Of a stretch of DNA of 64,000 bases, positions 12,774 through 21,365 are shown one piece after another (the stretch's first letter is position 1; each line of letters opens with the position of its first letter). Location: assembly GCA_009692555.1 (NCBI GenBank), contig SHYY01000008.1, forward strand, positions 1-64,000, written 5' to 3'. The stretch is from Myxococcales bacterium. GTDB lineage: Bacteria > Myxococcota_A > Polyangia > Palsa-1104 > SHYY01. Made by a program: the position numbers and the translations under genes. The notes beneath the pieces are model-generated. The model saw only the letters and a list, made by a program, of their open reading frames with translations. It had not been told where the DNA came from and ran no database searches.

Positions 12774-13202
12774 ATGGCGGTCAAGCGCATCTCGCCCGAG
12801 GAGGCCCACACGTTGATGGGCGACGGGTACACCTACCTCGATGTGCGATCGGTCCCGGAATACAACCAGGGGCATCCCGAGGGGGCGAACAACGCGCCGC
12901 TCCTGCACATGGGCGCCGGCGGGATGGCGCCGAACCCGGAGTTCGTCGCGGTGGTCCAGGCGAACTTCGCCAGCGATGCGAAGCTGGTCATCGGCTGCAA
13001 GATGGGCGGTCGGTCGCAGCAGGCGGCGATGCAGCTCGAGGCGGCGGGCTTCACGAACCTTCTCGAAATGCGCGGCGGCTGGAGCGGCCAGGCGGATGCG
13101 ATGGGGCGGATGGTCGACAAGGGGTGGTCGACCCTCGGCCTGCCGGCAGCGACGGCGGCGACCCCGGACGGGAGCTGGGACGAGCTGAAGGCGAAGAAGT
13201 AG
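12774..13202 (+). CDS. Rhodanese-like domain protein
   Basis: MAVKRISPEEAHTLMGDGYTYLDVRSVPEYNQGHPEGANN; active-site-type loop GCKMGGRS. Confidence 0.85.
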   Translation: MAVKRISPEEAHTLMGDGYTYLDVRSVPEYNQGHPEGANNAPLLHMGAGGMAPNPEFVAVVQANFASDAKLVIGCKMGGRSQQAAMQLEAAGFTNLLEMRGGWSGQADAMGRMVDKGWSTLGLPAATAATPDGSWDELKAKK

Positions 13203-13211
13203 CCCGGCGCG

Positions 13212-14450
13212 ATGGAGCCGATCACCCTGCGGTGCCGGTTCTCGCGGGAGCGCGATCACGACGCCGCACGCCGCAGCGCCGAGGCGATCTGCTCCGAGGT
13301 GGAGCGCCTGGGCGGGATGGTGAGCGGGGCGGGGCAGGTGGTGTGGGCAACGCTCCACCCGGCGCTGCCGCCGATCGCGGTGCAGGAGTCCGGGCGCGCG
13401 GTGGAGGCGCGGGTGCCTGCCTGGCCGGGCGGGCCGGGCTATCACGAGGCGGCGCTGGCGATGCTGCGGGCCGCCGCGGCGGAGGCCGGGGTCGACCTCA
13501 CCGTCGAGGATTCGACCGGATTCGCCGAGAGCGGTGATCGCGCGGCGCTGGAGACGGCCCACATCGCGGCGCTCCGGGCAGCGGCGGCGGAGGCGCTCGG
13601 GTTCCTCGATCGGGTCGGGGAGCGCGCGCACCTCCAGTTCGGGTTGCCGCTCCAGGGAGGCATCGACGCCTTGCGCATCGCCGGCGATCCGCCCGGGGTG
13701 TTCACGCCCCTCGGGCGCCGGGATCGGCGCTGGCTGGAAGGGCTCGTCGGCGGTGCGGTGCCGGCCGAGAGCTTCTTCCCCTGGTGGGGCGCCGCCCGCG
13801 ACGGGGAGGCGGAGCGCCGCCTGGCGCGCGCGCTCATCGAGAGCCAGCTCACCTGGCGGCCGGCGAAGACCGAACGGCAGAAGAAGCTCCGCTCGATCGC
13901 CCTGGATGGGCTGCGGCGCGGCGCGGAGGGGGCGCCGCCGGAGTACCTCGGGTTGCTGGCTCATCTCGAGGAGCTGGCGGCGGGCCGGGAGCTGACCGGG
14001 ATCCCGTCGCTCCGGATCGCCGATCGGCTGGCGCCACTGGCGCTGGGGTGGACCGCGGTGGTGCCGGGTCACTTCGAGGTGGGGCTGTCCGATGCGGCGG
14101 TTCCGCCCCAGGTGACGGTCGGTCATGTACATCTCGATGTCCATCTGCGGGTGGAGAGCATGGGTCAGGCGGCGCCCGAGGGCGTTCCCCTCGACGAGCG
14201 GATCGAGCATCTGTTCGCGCAGCCCCAGGCGGCGGGCGCCGAGGAGAGGCGGGAGCAGGAATTCGCCGGCTACGCCATCGAGCGCCCGCTCGCCGACGGG
14301 GGGACGATCCTGATCGGGTCGCTGGTGGGTGAGCTGAGCCATTTGATCGTACGGATTGTGATCGCTCCGGGCGGCGAGCCGCAGGCTGCGCGGCGGATCG
14401 TTGCGTCGATCCAGCCCGAGCGGGCGGCACCGCACTTCCACGCCATCTAG
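13212..14450 (+). CDS. Hypothetical protein, 412 aa
   Basis: Long ORF with clear start spacing after the rhodanese gene; no family recognised. Confidence 0.6.
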   Translation: MEPITLRCRFSRERDHDAARRSAEAICSEVERLGGMVSGAGQVVWATLHPALPPIAVQESGRAVEARVPAWPGGPGYHEAALAMLRAAAAEAGVDLTVEDSTGFAESGDRAALETAHIAALRAAAAEALGFLDRVGERAHLQFGLPLQGGIDALRIAGDPPGVFTPLGRRDRRWLEGLVGGAVPAESFFPWWGAARDGEAERRLARALIESQLTWRPAKTERQKKLRSIALDGLRRGAEGAPPEYLGLLAHLEELAAGRELTGIPSLRIADRLAPLALGWTAVVPGHFEVGLSDAAVPPQVTVGHVHLDVHLRVESMGQAAPEGVPLDERIEHLFAQPQAAGAEERREQEFAGYAIERPLADGGTILIGSLVGELSHLIVRIVIAPGGEPQAARRIVASIQPERAAPHFHAI

Positions 14451-14481
14451 AAAGGAACTCGCTGCGCTCATCCCTTTCTAG
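14447..14481 (+). terminator. Hairpin overlapping the preceding stop codon
   Basis: CTAGAAAGG (14447-14455) / CCTTTCTAG (14473-14481), perfect 9 bp. Confidence 0.5.
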
Positions 14482-14494
14482 CCATCAACCGAGG

Positions 14495-14570
14495 GCGTGC
14501 CGCCCTCCCCCATCGGCAGAGCCGCTGGGGTCCCCCTCCCTGCTACGGCCGGACTCCCGGCCGGGACGCC
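14495..14570. repeat. GC-rich intergenic multi-hairpin element, copy 2
   Basis: GCGTGCCGCCCTCCC...CTCCCTGCTACGGCCGGACTCCCGGCCGG; shares blocks and order with 7497-7600. Confidence 0.5.
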
Positions 14571-14645
14571 CGTGGCGCCCTGAAAGCGGGTCGGCCGCAG
14601 GCCGGTGAGTCACTGATTTTGAATCTGGCGAGAATGAGGCCCACG

Positions 14646-15293
14646 ATGCGACCTGTGCTCCATCACTTCTGGCTCTCCTCCGCCTCCTGGCGCGTTCGCT
14701 GGGCGCTGGCGGAAAAGGGCATCGCTTTCGATTCGGTGATGGTCGATCTCCGGGCGGGCGAGCAGCGATTGCCCGAGCACCTGGCGCGAAATCCGATCGG
14801 CCATGTGCCGGTGCTGTACATGGACGGCGTGTGGCTGGCCGAATCGGTGGCGATCCTCGAGTACCTCGAGGAGACGGTCCCCTCGCCGCCGCTCTATCCG
14901 CGCGAGCGGGTGGCGCGCGCGCGCGTGCGGCAGATTGTCGAGCTGGTGAATTCGGCCATTCAGCCCTTGCAGAACCCGACCATTCTGGCGCGCCACTCCG
15001 ACGATGCTGCAGCGCAAAACGAATGGGCGCGCTTTTTCAACGAGCGCGGCCTTCTGGCCTGCGAGCGCCTGCTGGCGCAGATCGCCGCGGAGGGCTGGGG
15101 AGGGCGCTTCTCCGTCGGTGACGAGCTGACGGCGGCCGACCTGTTCCTGGTGCCGCAGGTTTCCAGCGCGCGCCGCTTCGGGGTGGATATGGCGGTCTTC
15201 CCGCGGGTGGTGGCAGCCACCGACGCCGCCAGCGCGACACCCAACGCCGAGGCCGCCCGGCCCGAGAACCAGCAAGGGGCGCCCGGGCGGTGA
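14646..15293 (+). CDS. Glutathione S-transferase family protein (maleylacetoacetate isomerase-like)
   Basis: VLHHFWLSSASWRVRWALAEKGIAFD...NPIGHVPVLYMDGVWLAESVAILEYLEE; start ambiguous (14619 TTG, 14634 or 14646 ATG). Confidence 0.8.
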   Translation: MRPVLHHFWLSSASWRVRWALAEKGIAFDSVMVDLRAGEQRLPEHLARNPIGHVPVLYMDGVWLAESVAILEYLEETVPSPPLYPRERVARARVRQIVELVNSAIQPLQNPTILARHSDDAAAQNEWARFFNERGLLACERLLAQIAAEGWGGRFSVGDELTAADLFLVPQVSSARRFGVDMAVFPRVVAATDAASATPNAEAARPENQQGAPGR

Positions 15294-15334
15294 GCGTCAA
15301 CGACGCCCGGACGAAGGGTGCGCGCGTGAATCCT

Positions 15335-15863
15335 GACATGAAGATCCAGCCGGTTCCGCCCACGGAGAGATGTCGAGAGAGCTTCTTGCGTGGGCTTCGT
15401 GACTTCCGAGACGAAGGCCTTCCCTGGTGGATCGGAGGCGACCTCGAGATCGCCGAACAGGACTTCGCCGCGTTCGTGGCCAGGAAAGTGGCAGACTCGA
15501 ATCGGAGAACCGAAACGCTGGTACCCAAGACGCATCTCTGGGCCGTGACGGATGAACAGTTCGTGGGGCGGATCTCCATTCACCACGAATTGAACGATGC
15601 GCGATGCGCTTCGCGTCGAAGGCGGGCACATTGGCTACGATACGGTGCCCTCCTTCCGGGGACGCGGAGTCGCCACGGAGATGCTGCGTCAGGCGTTGCC
15701 ACTGGCTCGCGCGCTCGGACTGACTGCAGTGCTGATCACCTGTGACGACACGAACGCGGCCTCCATCCGCGTGATCGAAAAAAACGGAGGCTCGTTGAAG
15801 GAGAGGAAGGCCCTCGATGCGAGCAGGCCTCTCAAGTGCTACTACTTTATCGCCCTGGGATGA
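15335..15863 (+). pseudogene. GNAT acetyltransferase split by a frameshift
   Basis: Frame 1 ends ...FVGRISIHHELNDA; the other frame continues LRVEGGHIGYDTVPSFRGRGVATEML...LKCYYFIALG. Exact 7-bp duplication GATGCGC-GATGCGC at 15596-15609; deleting one copy restores frame. Start position approximate. Confidence 0.75.
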
Positions 15864-15870
15864 GGGGGGA

Positions 15871-16578
15871 ATGAGGAAACGAGAAAACAGGGCTCTTTCC
15901 GAGGCTGCCGGGAAGATCGCGGCTCCATTCAGCCTTCTTTTGGCCTGCCTGGCGTCCCTCCTTCCGGAGCGCTTGCGGCGCCACATTTCGCCGGGCGACG
16001 ACTCGCTGGTGCTGCCGACGGCTATCTCCGCGTACCTTCAGGCCGCAGGGGGAGTGGTCCTTGGTTTCCTGATGTTCGCTCGCTACCACCGCGCCATCAC
16101 CTCGGGCGACTTCACGCTGCCCACCGACGGCAGCTACGCGCCCACCTTCGTCTTCGGAATGACCCTCTACGTGGGGTTCGCGTTCAGCGGATGGGGAGTG
16201 GTCTCGCTGTGGCTGTTCACCGAAGGCCTGGTTCGCGCCGCCGCGGCGATGATCGGAAGCGAGCTTGGGAGCGCGCCAGTGGTGATCGCGGACGCGGCTG
16301 TGGCAGCGCTTCGTCGACGGTGGGCAACCCACCAGCGAGGCCCGCTGCTGCACGATGTGGTCACCTTCGCAGGGGCGGACTTCGATCTTTGCATCGTGAG
16401 CCAGATCTCTCGGGATTGGGACCCACTCGCCACGATCCGCCTGGAGGGAAAGCTCTATCGCCTGACCAATCGGGAGGAGCTTGCGGCGGCGACGCGCCCG
16501 CACGTCTACAAATTGCACCTCATCCCCCCGGAACATATCGTCCGCCGGATCGAGGACTATCCTCTCGAGGGTGCCTGA
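15871..16578 (+). CDS. Membrane protein of unknown function
   Basis: ORF with two hydrophobic segments (AISAYLQAAGGVVLGFLMFA; FVFGMTLYVGFAFSGWGVVSLWLF). Confidence 0.55.
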   Translation: MRKRENRALSEAAGKIAAPFSLLLACLASLLPERLRRHISPGDDSLVLPTAISAYLQAAGGVVLGFLMFARYHRAITSGDFTLPTDGSYAPTFVFGMTLYVGFAFSGWGVVSLWLFTEGLVRAAAAMIGSELGSAPVVIADAAVAALRRRWATHQRGPLLHDVVTFAGADFDLCIVSQISRDWDPLATIRLEGKLYRLTNREELAAATRPHVYKLHLIPPEHIVRRIEDYPLEGA

Positions 16579-16594
16579 AGCGCGTCGGCGCGGG

Positions 16595-18064
16595 TCATTC
16601 CGCGGCTCCGTCGCTTCGCTTCGCGCGGACGTCGGGGAAGGCGAAGGCGATCGCGCTGGCGAGGAGCGCGAGAGCGACGGTGGCGAAGGCGACCCGCACG
16701 AGGGCGTGAGCGAGGGCGGCGCGGGCGGAGGCGAGCAGCGGCGGCGGAATGCTGCTCCAGCGCGTGGGATCGACCAGCGCCTCGGGGGGCGGCGCGGAGG
16801 GGAGATCGGCGAGGCGGGTGGTGAGGAGCGCCATGAGGAGCACGCCGAGGGCGGCGGTGCCGAGGGTCATCCCGATCTGGCGGGTGAGCTGGAGCGTGGC
16901 GGTGACGGCGCCGCGGCGATCCCAGGCGACGCGGTCCTGGACCACGATGATCAGCGCCGTCGACGCGAGTCCCATCCCGGCGCCGAGGAAGACCTGGCCA
17001 CCCTCGAAGAGAATCCAGCCAGGCACCGGGCCTTGCGTGAGGGCGGCGGCGGTGGTGGCGAGCGCGGCCAGGCCGACGACGAACGCTCCGGCGCGGAGCA
17101 CCTTGCGGTAGCCGCTGGCGAGGATCCAGCGGCCGGCGACGAAGGACATGGCGGTCCAGGCGAACGAGACCGGAACGCCGAGCATGCCGGCGACGAAGGG
17201 CGATAGGCCGAGCACGCCCTGGAGGTAGAGCGGGACGTAGGCGATGAAGGCGAACAGCACCGCGCCGAGGAGGAAATTGGCGGCGCAGGCGATGGCGAAG
17301 ACGCGATCGCCAAAGAGGTCGACCGGGAGGACGGGGGCGGCGGCGCGCCGCTCGACGAAGTAGAGCAGCGCGGCGAAGACGACTCCCCCGAGGAGGAGCG
17401 CGGGATCGGCGCCGCGACGACCGAGGCCGGCGAGGAGGAGCGCGAGCGTGGCGGCGAGGAGGAGGGCACCGGCGACGTCGAAGGTGGGGCGGCCGCGCGG
17501 GGCCTTCTCCTGATAGAACGTGGCGATCAGGAGCGCGACGCCGACGCCGAGCGGGAGGTTGATTAGGAAGGCCCAGCGCCAGTGCCAGTAGGTGACGAAG
17601 GCGCCGCCGACGCCCGGGCCGATCACCGACGAGACGCCCCACACCAGCGCGAACAGTCCCTGTACCCGCGCGCGCTCCTCGACGGTGAAGAGGTCGCCCA
17701 TGATGGTCTGGGTGACCGGGAAGAGCGCGCCTCCGCCGGCTCCCTGGACGATCCGCGCGGCGATCAGCATCGGCATCGAGGTGGCGAAGCCGCACAGGCC
17801 CGAGCCGACGAGAAACAGGCCGAGGCCGATGAAGTAGCTCGCGCGGCGGCCGATCAGATCGGCCAGCTTGCCGTAGATCGGCACCGTAGCTGTCGAGGCG
17901 AGGAGGTAGCCGGAAAAGACCCAGGCGTAGAGCTCCATTCCATGCAGCTCGGAGACGATCCGCGGCATGGCGGTGCCGACGACGGTGATGTCGAGCGACG
18001 AGAGGAACGTCCCCACCAGGAGGGCGAACACCGTCGGTGCGCGGCGGACTTTGGGCGGGGACAT
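16595..18064 (-). CDS. MFS transporter, DHA2/EmrB-type
   Basis: FLSSLDITVVGTAMPRI; YGKLADLIGRR; multiple TM segments. Confidence 0.9.
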   Translation of the reverse strand: MSPPKVRRAPTVFALLVGTFLSSLDITVVGTAMPRIVSELHGMELYAWVFSGYLLASTATVPIYGKLADLIGRRASYFIGLGLFLVGSGLCGFATSMPMLIAARIVQGAGGGALFPVTQTIMGDLFTVEERARVQGLFALVWGVSSVIGPGVGGAFVTYWHWRWAFLINLPLGVGVALLIATFYQEKAPRGRPTFDVAGALLLAATLALLLAGLGRRGADPALLLGGVVFAALLYFVERRAAAPVLPVDLFGDRVFAIACAANFLLGAVLFAFIAYVPLYLQGVLGLSPFVAGMLGVPVSFAWTAMSFVAGRWILASGYRKVLRAGAFVVGLAALATTAAALTQGPVPGWILFEGGQVFLGAGMGLASTALIIVVQDRVAWDRRGAVTATLQLTRQIGMTLGTAALGVLLMALLTTRLADLPSAPPPEALVDPTRWSSIPPPLLASARAALAHALVRVAFATVALALLASAIAFAFPDVRAKRSDGAAE

Positions 18065-18196
18065 GGGAGAGAGCGGCGGGCGCGAGCCTGCGCGCTAGGA
18101 GCCTGTTGGGGTAAGGCGCCGTAGCGAGGCTGCCGAGACCGAGGTCAGGCGAGAAGCGACGACGACGGACTGCTTTCTGCAATCCGAGGAGGAGCG

Positions 18197-18239
18197 ACGT
18201 TGCTCTCCGAGCTTGCTGCACGTCGGCGATAGCCGACGA
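18197..18239 (-). repeat. Dispersed repeat copy B (see 4902-4943)
   Basis: Reverse complement cgtcggctatcgccgacgtgcagcaagctcggagagcaacgt matches copy A. Confidence 0.7.
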
Positions 18240-18297
18240 AGCATGGCCGAAGGGATCGGCGGCCGCAGTAGGCGCATTACTCCGATAGCTCCTTAGT

Positions 18298-20604
18298 TTA
18301 GGGGATCGAGACGCTGCCGGTCTCTTTGTCGACGCCGGCGCCGTGCTCGCTGGTGATCATCTTCTCGGGGGGCTCGCGCACGTTGACCCAGGTGACGTTG
18401 TCGCCGCGCTTGATGCTGCTGCCGCCGGCGTCGTAGAGGTCCTTGCCGCCGATGTCGACGAAGATTCCGACGGTGGGGATCTTCTGGCGCGCCAGGTTGT
18501 CGTCGACCTCGCCCGAGAGGTTGCCGCAGCCGAGGGTGGGCTCGCCGGGCGCGTGGTACTCGTCGTTGCCGCCGATGTTGATGAGAACGCCCATGCCATT
18601 GGCGTTGCCGGAGCCGAGCGAGAGGCCGGGCGCGCGGTAGACGTCGTTGCCGCCGAGGTCGATGTGCCACGAGGTGGAGAAGTCGTGGCCGACGCCGATC
18701 GAGGTGGCCGCGGGGACCACGTTCGGGTTGTATTTGTCGTCGCCCGCGTCATCGAGGAAAAGGGCGAGGGCGAAGTGCGCCGCCGAGCCCTGGACGTACC
18801 ACTTGCCGTCGTAGCTGTCGTTGCCGCCCCCGTCGGCGAGGATGCCGGTGCCGAACCAGTAGCCGGTGCCCTGGCCGAATACGCTGGTGGTGTAGACGTC
18901 GTTGCCGGCGCCGTCGCGGAGCACGCCGAGACCGCCCGACATGTAGGTGCTGTCGCCCGGGCCGCCCGCGCGGCGGCCGAAGCCCGCGCCCTGGGTGAAG
19001 GACGAGTTGCCCCTCCCGGGGAGCTGCGGGGTGAAGTAGAGCGGGTCGCCGCCCTTCACTGGATCACCGACGTCGGCGAGGTACTTGTCGGCGCCCTCGC
19101 GGTCGTAGAGGAAGCCGGCGGCGCGCACGTAGGCGAAGCCCTGGGAGACGGTGTAGGTGCGGTACGTGTCGTTGCCGCCCTGATCGATCAGCAGGCCGAC
19201 GCCGAAGATGCCGGCGCCCTGCACGCCCGCCTCGCCCTCGTAGATATCGTCGCCGCCCGCGTCGTAGAGCACGCCGACGCCGGCCACCCCGAAGCCCTGC
19301 GACATGCGCAGCGAGCGGTACTTGTCACCGTCGCTGCCGAGGTCGAAGAGCATGCCGATGCCCATCCGGCCGGCGCCCTGGCGCGGGGTCTCGGAGAGAG
19401 TGATCGGGCCGTTGTCCTTGTCGGGCTGGCCCTTCGGGTGGTAGCGGCCATCGGCGTCGGAGGGGAGGCGCTTGCCGTCGAGCGGATCGGCCACCACGTC
19501 GTAAGCGTAGGTGTCCTTGCCCGCGAGATCGATCGCCACACCGACGTGGCGCACCGCCTTGAGATCGAGCGAGCCGTCGACCGCGCCGGCGGGGAAGCGG
19601 TAGGTGTCGTCGCCCCCGGTGTCGACCACCAGGAGGATCGGCGGCTTGTTGGCGTCGTCCTCGTAGGTGTCCTTGGCCGCGTCGTGGAGCACGATCCGTC
19701 CGATCGGCGTGTCCTGATCGAACTGGAAGCCCGCCGTGCCGGCGAAACCGGCCAGCTTCGCGGTCTCGATCGCCCAGGCCAGGCGGACCGCGGCATCGAT
19801 CAGCGCCGCCTCGTCGTAGCCCTTGGAAAGGAATTCGCTGACCGCCTTCTGGTGCACCGGCGGAGGGCTGTAGGACGCCGGCAGGACCATCGCGCTCAGG
19901 CGCGTCAGGATATCGAGATCCTCCAGGGAGATCGCCTTGGCGAAGGCGAACCAGGCGCGGTTGGCGTCGGAGACGGCGAGGACCACCTGGGCCAGCGCGA
20001 CCTGCAGATCGGCCGGCACATCGGCGGCGTCAGCCTCGAGCGCGGCGGTATCCGGTTTGCCGCCCGCGTCGGTGATGAGCTTCGCGACCGCGCGCGCCAG
20101 CGGCTGCGCCGGATCGATCGCGGGCGGCTCGATGCACGGTGCGATCTTCGCGCCCAGCACGCTCCCGGCGACGGTGAGGGCGTCGGTGACGGGGGTGGGC
20201 GACTTCGCCGCGTCGTCGAGCTGCCTGACCACCGCGCGGGCGAACGGCGGCGCGTGGACCGCGGGATCATGCGCCGCGTCGTACCAGGGCAACCGGAAGG
20301 CATCGGAGCGAATGGTGGGCGGAAACAGCGACCAGTCCTTCTGGGAGAAGCCGCAGCTGCAGCGATCGAGGCCGGCCAGCTTGAGCGCCTCGTCGAGCGC
20401 ATCGGGGGCCGCGGGCTTGGTGACCGGACACTTCGGGTCGGGGTAGCTCACCGCGCCGTCGGGCGGGCCGGGCAGGCAGATCGGCGAGAGGTCCCGCGCG
20501 GCGCCCCCGTCGACGGTGGCGCTCCCGTCCCCTTCCACGGGGCCGCCTTCGGTGCCGCAGCCGGCGAGCGCAAACGCAAGGAGCGGGAGGAGGTAGTTCC
20601 GCAT
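18298..20604 (-). CDS. Large lipoprotein with multiple GG(N/D)D-x-Y repeats
   Basis: Lipobox MRNYLLPLLAFALAGC; repeats such as VVDTGGDDTYRF, LYDAGGDDIYEG, LIDQGGNDTYRT, LADGGGNDSYDG, INIGGNDEYHA. Start chosen at the lipobox Met rather than 20718. Confidence 0.8.
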   Translation of the reverse strand: MRNYLLPLLAFALAGCGTEGGPVEGDGSATVDGGAARDLSPICLPGPPDGAVSYPDPKCPVTKPAAPDALDEALKLAGLDRCSCGFSQKDWSLFPPTIRSDAFRLPWYDAAHDPAVHAPPFARAVVRQLDDAAKSPTPVTDALTVAGSVLGAKIAPCIEPPAIDPAQPLARAVAKLITDAGGKPDTAALEADAADVPADLQVALAQVVLAVSDANRAWFAFAKAISLEDLDILTRLSAMVLPASYSPPPVHQKAVSEFLSKGYDEAALIDAAVRLAWAIETAKLAGFAGTAGFQFDQDTPIGRIVLHDAAKDTYEDDANKPPILLVVDTGGDDTYRFPAGAVDGSLDLKAVRHVGVAIDLAGKDTYAYDVVADPLDGKRLPSDADGRYHPKGQPDKDNGPITLSETPRQGAGRMGIGMLFDLGSDGDKYRSLRMSQGFGVAGVGVLYDAGGDDIYEGEAGVQGAGIFGVGLLIDQGGNDTYRTYTVSQGFAYVRAAGFLYDREGADKYLADVGDPVKGGDPLYFTPQLPGRGNSSFTQGAGFGRRAGGPGDSTYMSGGLGVLRDGAGNDVYTTSVFGQGTGYWFGTGILADGGGNDSYDGKWYVQGSAAHFALALFLDDAGDDKYNPNVVPAATSIGVGHDFSTSWHIDLGGNDVYRAPGLSLGSGNANGMGVLINIGGNDEYHAPGEPTLGCGNLSGEVDDNLARQKIPTVGIFVDIGGKDLYDAGGSSIKRGDNVTWVNVREPPEKMITSEHGAGVDKETGSVSIP

Positions 20605-20619
20605 GGTGGGGACGATATC

Positions 20620-21027
20620 AGACGATCGCCGCGCGCGCGGCTTGCTGATTGCCATCGTCCCGCCTCGCGTGTGGCCTGAGCCTGAGCCGTCCCTCTCGCA
20701 CGGCGTCGAGGTGGCCAATCAGGTCATCCTGTCGCTCTACGCGATCGCGCTCCCCATCGGCACTGCTCTGCTCCCGCGCCGCTTCGGGCGCAGTCCGTGG
20801 CTCGGCCTGTTTTCCGTCCCGCTGATCTGGAACTTCAACTTCACGATCGGCTTCATCGCCTTCGCCCTCGGCGTCGCCGCGCTCCCCTTCGCCCTGGTGC
20901 TCTTCGACCGCCTCTGCGAGCGCCCGACGGTGGCGCGCTTCATCGCCGCGGCGCTCGGCGTCCCCGTGCTCTACTTCGTCCACCTTCTGCCGTGGGGATG
21001 TACCTAGTCTTAGCTTAGCTAAGCTAG
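20620..21027 (+). pseudogene. Fragment of a multi-TM membrane protein
   Basis: EVANQVILSLYAIALPIGTALLPRRFGRSPWLGLFSVPLIWNFNFTIGFIAFALGV...YFVHLLPWG; open at 5' end against the neighbouring gene and apparently frameshifted (continues MYLVLA in another frame). Confidence 0.4.
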
Positions 21028-21037
21028 CTTAGCTAGG
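21003..21037. terminator. AT-rich nested palindrome between convergent genes
   Basis: TAGCTTAGCTAAGCTA (21011-21026) and AGCTAAGCTAGCTTAGCT (21017-21034) are perfect palindromes; outer CCTAG/CTAGG. Confidence 0.5.
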
Positions 21038-21344
21038 CCTCCGCCGCCGGCTCCGCGAGGGCGCTCTCGAGCTCGCGCCGGATCCGGTTCTCGATCCGCT
21101 CGCGCAGCCCGGAGAGCACGAACGAGAGGTCGAGGTGGATCACCACACGGTCGTCGCGACACGAGATCGTCCCGCTCGCGCCCGTCCGCTTGAAGGTCGC
21201 CTCGGTGCTCGACTTCCACACCGCGGCGATCCCGTATTTCTCGGCGAGGCGCGCGTTCAAGGCGTCGAGGCGCTGGCGCACCACATCGGCGGGCAGGGCG
21301 TGCTTCTTCTCGATCGTCAGCTTGGGCATGATCGTGATTAACAT
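21033..21344 (-). CDS. Polyhydroxyalkanoic acid system family protein (PHA_gran_rgn-like)
   Basis: MPKLTIEKKHALPADVVRQRLDALNARLAEKYGIAAVWKS...FKRTGASGTISCRDDRVVIHLDL. Confidence 0.55.
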   Translation of the reverse strand: MLITIMPKLTIEKKHALPADVVRQRLDALNARLAEKYGIAAVWKSSTEATFKRTGASGTISCRDDRVVIHLDLSFVLSGLRERIENRIRRELESALAEPAAEA

Positions 21345-21365
21345 GTGCTAGCCTGTCGGGTCGAG

